Below, one piece after another: positions 31,773 through 34,361 of a DNA stretch of 34,361 bases. The notes under the pieces are model-generated. The model made no database searches. It worked only from the letters and a program-made list of their open reading frames with translations, and was not told where the DNA came from. The position numbers were made by a program, and so were the translations under genes. Numbering within the stretch: the stretch's first letter is position 1; every line of letters starts with the position of its first letter. Origin of the DNA: Planctomycetota bacterium (GTDB lineage Bacteria; Planctomycetota; Phycisphaerae; WQYP01); contig JAJZJL010000042.1 of NCBI GenBank assembly GCA_021810145.1, forward strand, positions 1 through 34,361, written 5' to 3'.

Positions 31773-34283
31773 TTGTTAGATCCGCTGGTTGGACAAATTC
31801 TTGACGTGCTGGCCGCCGCTGACGGCGGGCCGGTTCCACTGCGCGATATCATAACGCGACTGGGGCTGACGGCAAAACAGGAGGAGACGTTTCGGCACAC
31901 CTTGGATACGCTGATTACAGCGGATTGTGTGGTGCCCAAAGATGATGGCCGGGCCATGGCTCTGCCGGATATGAAGCAGCAGGCCGCCGGAGTATTTCAT
32001 GGTACCGGACGCGGTTTCGGCTTTGTCACGCCGCTTCGGCCCGATAAACTCGGTGATGTATTTATTCCGCCGTCCGACACGCTCGATGCCATCAGTGGTG
32101 ATCTGGTGATCATCCGCATTGTCGCGGCGGATAAACAGGATTCACGGGGGCGCAGTCGAACCGGGCGCATTATCCGCATCTTGCGCCGCGGTACCAACCG
32201 CTGCGTAGGTACGCTGGCCAGACAACTCAATGCGTGGGTGGTTATTCCGGATGGCTCGATCCTCAAGCAACCCATCGCCATTCAGGACGCATCCGCCAAA
32301 TCCGCCTCCGAGGGCGACAAAGTTGTGGTGGAACTGCTGGAATTTCCCCGCGCCGGCAGACCGGCGGAAGGCGTCATCACAGAAGTTCTCGGCCCGCATG
32401 GCGAACCGGAGGTTGAATTGGCCTCCGTGATCAGACAATTTGATTTGCCGACGGAGTTTCCCGCGGAAGTGCTGGATCAGGCCGGCAACGCGGCCCGTGA
32501 ATTTGATGCCGCGGCTCTGGAAGATCGTGAGGACCTTCGGAACCTTATCACCATTACAATCGATCCTGATGATGCGCGCGATTTCGACGACGCCATTACG
32601 TTGCGGGCGCTGGATCATGGCAATGAAAATCCCGTGGAGGATTTACTGGCACCCGCTCGTTCCGAGCGTCCCGGGCCGGCCGTGTGGGAACTTGGCGTGC
32701 ATATTGCCGACGTCTCGCATTTTGTTCCTGTCGAAAGCCCGCTGGATCTGGAAGCCAGAAAGCGCGGCAACAGCATCTATTTTCCCCGGCATGTCATCCC
32801 GATGCTGCCTGAAGTGCTCTCCAATGGCGTCTGTTCCCTGCAGGAGGATAAACCGCGCTTAACCAAAAGCGCCTTTATTCGTTATGACCGGCAGGGGCGT
32901 GTGGTTTCGGCGCGCTGCGCCAACACAATTATCCGCTCCCATCGCCGGTTTACCTACACGCAGGCGCAGGCGGTTATTGATGATGCCAAGGGGCAGGGGC
33001 GCCAATATGTCAAAGGGCTGCTGGAATCTCCGCCCGATCCCAATGTGCCGCAGGTTGCTCCAGCCATACGTGAATTGCTTGTGAACATGGACTCTCTGGC
33101 CCGGGCCATTGAACAGCGCCGGCTGGACCAGGGCATGATCGTTCTGGATCTGCCGGAGGTGGAACTGGTAATAGACCCCACCGGCCGGGTCATCGACGCT
33201 CATCCCGGTGATGATGCGTACACGCATAAAATTATTGAAATGTTCATGGTGGAAGCCAACGAAGCCGTCGCGGTATTTCTCACCGGCAAAAAACTCAGTG
33301 TGCTGCGGCGCATTCACCCCGATCCGGATACCGACGCCAGCGAGAACGTCAGGCAGTTCGTGCTCTCAGCCGGGCACAGATTGCCAAAAAAAATAGATCG
33401 CAATGTTATTCGTGAACTTCTGGATTCCGTGCGCGGCACACCCTTGGCGTATGCCATCCATTTAAGTGTGCTGAAAACATTCAGCACGGCCGAATATTCT
33501 CCGTTGGAGCAGGGGCATTATGCGTTAGCCAGCGCCAATTACGCCCACTTTACCTCACCCATCCGGCGCTATGCCGATCTGGTGATCCACCGCCTTCTGG
33601 ACAGTGTATTAACAGGCCGGGCAAAAAAGCCGCCGCGCGGAAAAAAGCGGGCCATTAAGGCAATCCGCACACCAAGTCCCGAAATCAACGCTTTGATGCC
33701 CATGTCGCTTGGCAATGTTCCTGACTATAACACGCTGGTGCGGCTGGCCCGCCATCTCTCATTTACCGAACGGCGCGCCCAGGATGCCGAACGCGAATTG
33801 CGGGCTGTAAAAGTCCTGGATCTGCTGTCACAGCATATCGGTGATGTCATTGACGGCGTGGTTACCGGCGTAAATAACTCCGGCGTATTCGTGCAATCCA
33901 CGCGCTTTCTCGTGGAAGGGCAGATACGAATGAACGATTTGCCGCCGGATTACTGGATCTATGATCAGCGCACAGCCTCGCTTCGCGGACAACGATCGGG
34001 CCGGCGTATCACCCTCGGTGACCTGGCGCGCGTGCAGATTGTGGCGGTCAACATTTCATCGCGCCGCATGGAACTGAGGCTCATTGAACATGGTTCAACC
34101 ATACGCGGTGAAAAACATCTTCGGAAAGTCGACCCGGCGCGTGCGCCGAAGCCGGGAAAAATTCATGACGCAAGTGACCGGACGCCGGAGCGCCGGAAAC
34201 ATAAACACGGCAAAGAACCTGCGAGGAATAACCGGCGCGGCAACGCACGCGGCAAACGCTTCGGCCGGCGGCGTGGAAGATGA
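31773..34283 (+). CDS. rnr: Ribonuclease R
   Basis: An 836-residue 3'-to-5' exoribonuclease of the RNase II/R family that degrades structured RNA. An N-terminal winged-helix region (about 1-65) precedes cold-shock domains (GTGRGFGFVTPLRPDKLGDV...). The RNB catalytic core carries IDPDDARDFDDA (D264, D270, D272, D273) and later GHYALASANYAHFTSPIRRYADL. An S1 domain (about 688-772) and a very basic tail rich in Arg, Lys and Gly (about 795-836) complete it, as in RNase R rather than RNase II. The start is TTG at 31773 with GGTGAG upstream; no in-frame ATG or GTG is available before it because a stop follows the upstream ATGs. Confidence 0.94.
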   Translation: MLDPLVGQILDVLAAADGGPVPLRDIITRLGLTAKQEETFRHTLDTLITADCVVPKDDGRAMALPDMKQQAAGVFHGTGRGFGFVTPLRPDKLGDVFIPPSDTLDAISGDLVIIRIVAADKQDSRGRSRTGRIIRILRRGTNRCVGTLARQLNAWVVIPDGSILKQPIAIQDASAKSASEGDKVVVELLEFPRAGRPAEGVITEVLGPHGEPEVELASVIRQFDLPTEFPAEVLDQAGNAAREFDAAALEDREDLRNLITITIDPDDARDFDDAITLRALDHGNENPVEDLLAPARSERPGPAVWELGVHIADVSHFVPVESPLDLEARKRGNSIYFPRHVIPMLPEVLSNGVCSLQEDKPRLTKSAFIRYDRQGRVVSARCANTIIRSHRRFTYTQAQAVIDDAKGQGRQYVKGLLESPPDPNVPQVAPAIRELLVNMDSLARAIEQRRLDQGMIVLDLPEVELVIDPTGRVIDAHPGDDAYTHKIIEMFMVEANEAVAVFLTGKKLSVLRRIHPDPDTDASENVRQFVLSAGHRLPKKIDRNVIRELLDSVRGTPLAYAIHLSVLKTFSTAEYSPLEQGHYALASANYAHFTSPIRRYADLVIHRLLDSVLTGRAKKPPRGKKRAIKAIRTPSPEINALMPMSLGNVPDYNTLVRLARHLSFTERRAQDAERELRAVKVLDLLSQHIGDVIDGVVTGVNNSGVFVQSTRFLVEGQIRMNDLPPDYWIYDQRTASLRGQRSGRRITLGDLARVQIVAVNISSRRMELRLIEHGSTIRGEKHLRKVDPARAPKPGKIHDASDRTPERRKHKHGKEPARNNRRGNARGKRFGRRRGR

Positions 34284-34361
34284 TGCGGACGCTCATCAGC
34301 CCGCCTCCCGGCGGATCGGGATGCTCAATGGCGAGGAGATATGCGAAAAGCATCGCGATGC
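34284..34361. other. Right edge, after RNase R
   Basis: 78 nt. A frame from ATG at 34321 (MLNGEEICEKHRD...) runs to the edge and may be the start of another gene, but it is too short to name. No terminator is obvious after RNase R. Confidence 0.25.

Overview
The window reads as chromosomal DNA of a Planctomycetota-type bacterium, most likely of the Phycisphaerae kind. The pointers are a DUF1559-like H-X9-DG pseudopilin, a tandem triplet of microcompartment vertex (EutN/CcmL) genes, a HYExE-family protein, a phosphoribosylformylglycinamidine synthase with a fused PurS-like N-terminus, and a GlmU-like protein of the alternative bacterial type. The taxonomic reading is inference from gene families; there is no rRNA or recognisable tRNA in the window.

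Layout. 1-648: N-terminal part of an ISAzo13-type transposase running off the left edge. 649-1610: a gene-free mosaic of short repeats with 7- and 9-nt periods, including two copies of an imperfect hairpin. 1638-4885: a rightward cluster with a sigma70-like promoter, three EutN/CcmL vertex proteins, a UbiA-family prenyltransferase, a zinc-ribbon membrane protein and a DUF4256 protein. 5007-11193: a leftward cluster (hisS, a HYExE nuclease-like gene, an ABC-type ATPase, a TOPRIM/DUF4435-like protein, a BFD-like [2Fe-2S] protein, a GlmU-like acyltransferase). 11803-14751: purL. 15250-17072: a DUF1328 peptide, a YbjQ protein and an amidohydrolase. 17208-21012: a Gfo/Idh/MocA oxidoreductase and an M16 peptidase pair, one active and one lacking the zinc site. 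21281-23108: a second ATPase plus TOPRIM-like (DUF4276) pair. 23122-25617: tam and comM, divergent. 25657-28907: a pseudopilin with an attenuator-like leader, then a GT-C membrane glycosyltransferase-like protein. 28978-34283: MscL with a zinc-ribbon tail, a LysR regulator divergent from a YeiH-type transporter, and RNase R.

Most notable is the 2.3-kb ATPase/DUF4435 pair (PARIS-like architecture). It is bounded by a perfect 38-bp direct repeat (6846-6883 and 9179-9216). The right-hand copy is the 3' end and stop codon of the HYExE gene; the left-hand copy is a displaced remnant of that gene end. This is the scar expected if a defence cassette had integrated at the 3' end of a gene and restored its coding sequence, yet no recombinase is encoded inside. 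With the second ATPase/DUF4276 pair about 12 kb away and a PD-(D/E)XK-like HYExE protein at the insertion point, the window holds two separate candidate anti-phage modules among housekeeping genes.

Other points of interest are the three vertex genes without any hexameric shell gene or core enzyme in view, the repeat mosaic beside a transposase, and a terminator hairpin lying between a structured leader and the Shine-Dalgarno sequence of the pseudopilin gene.
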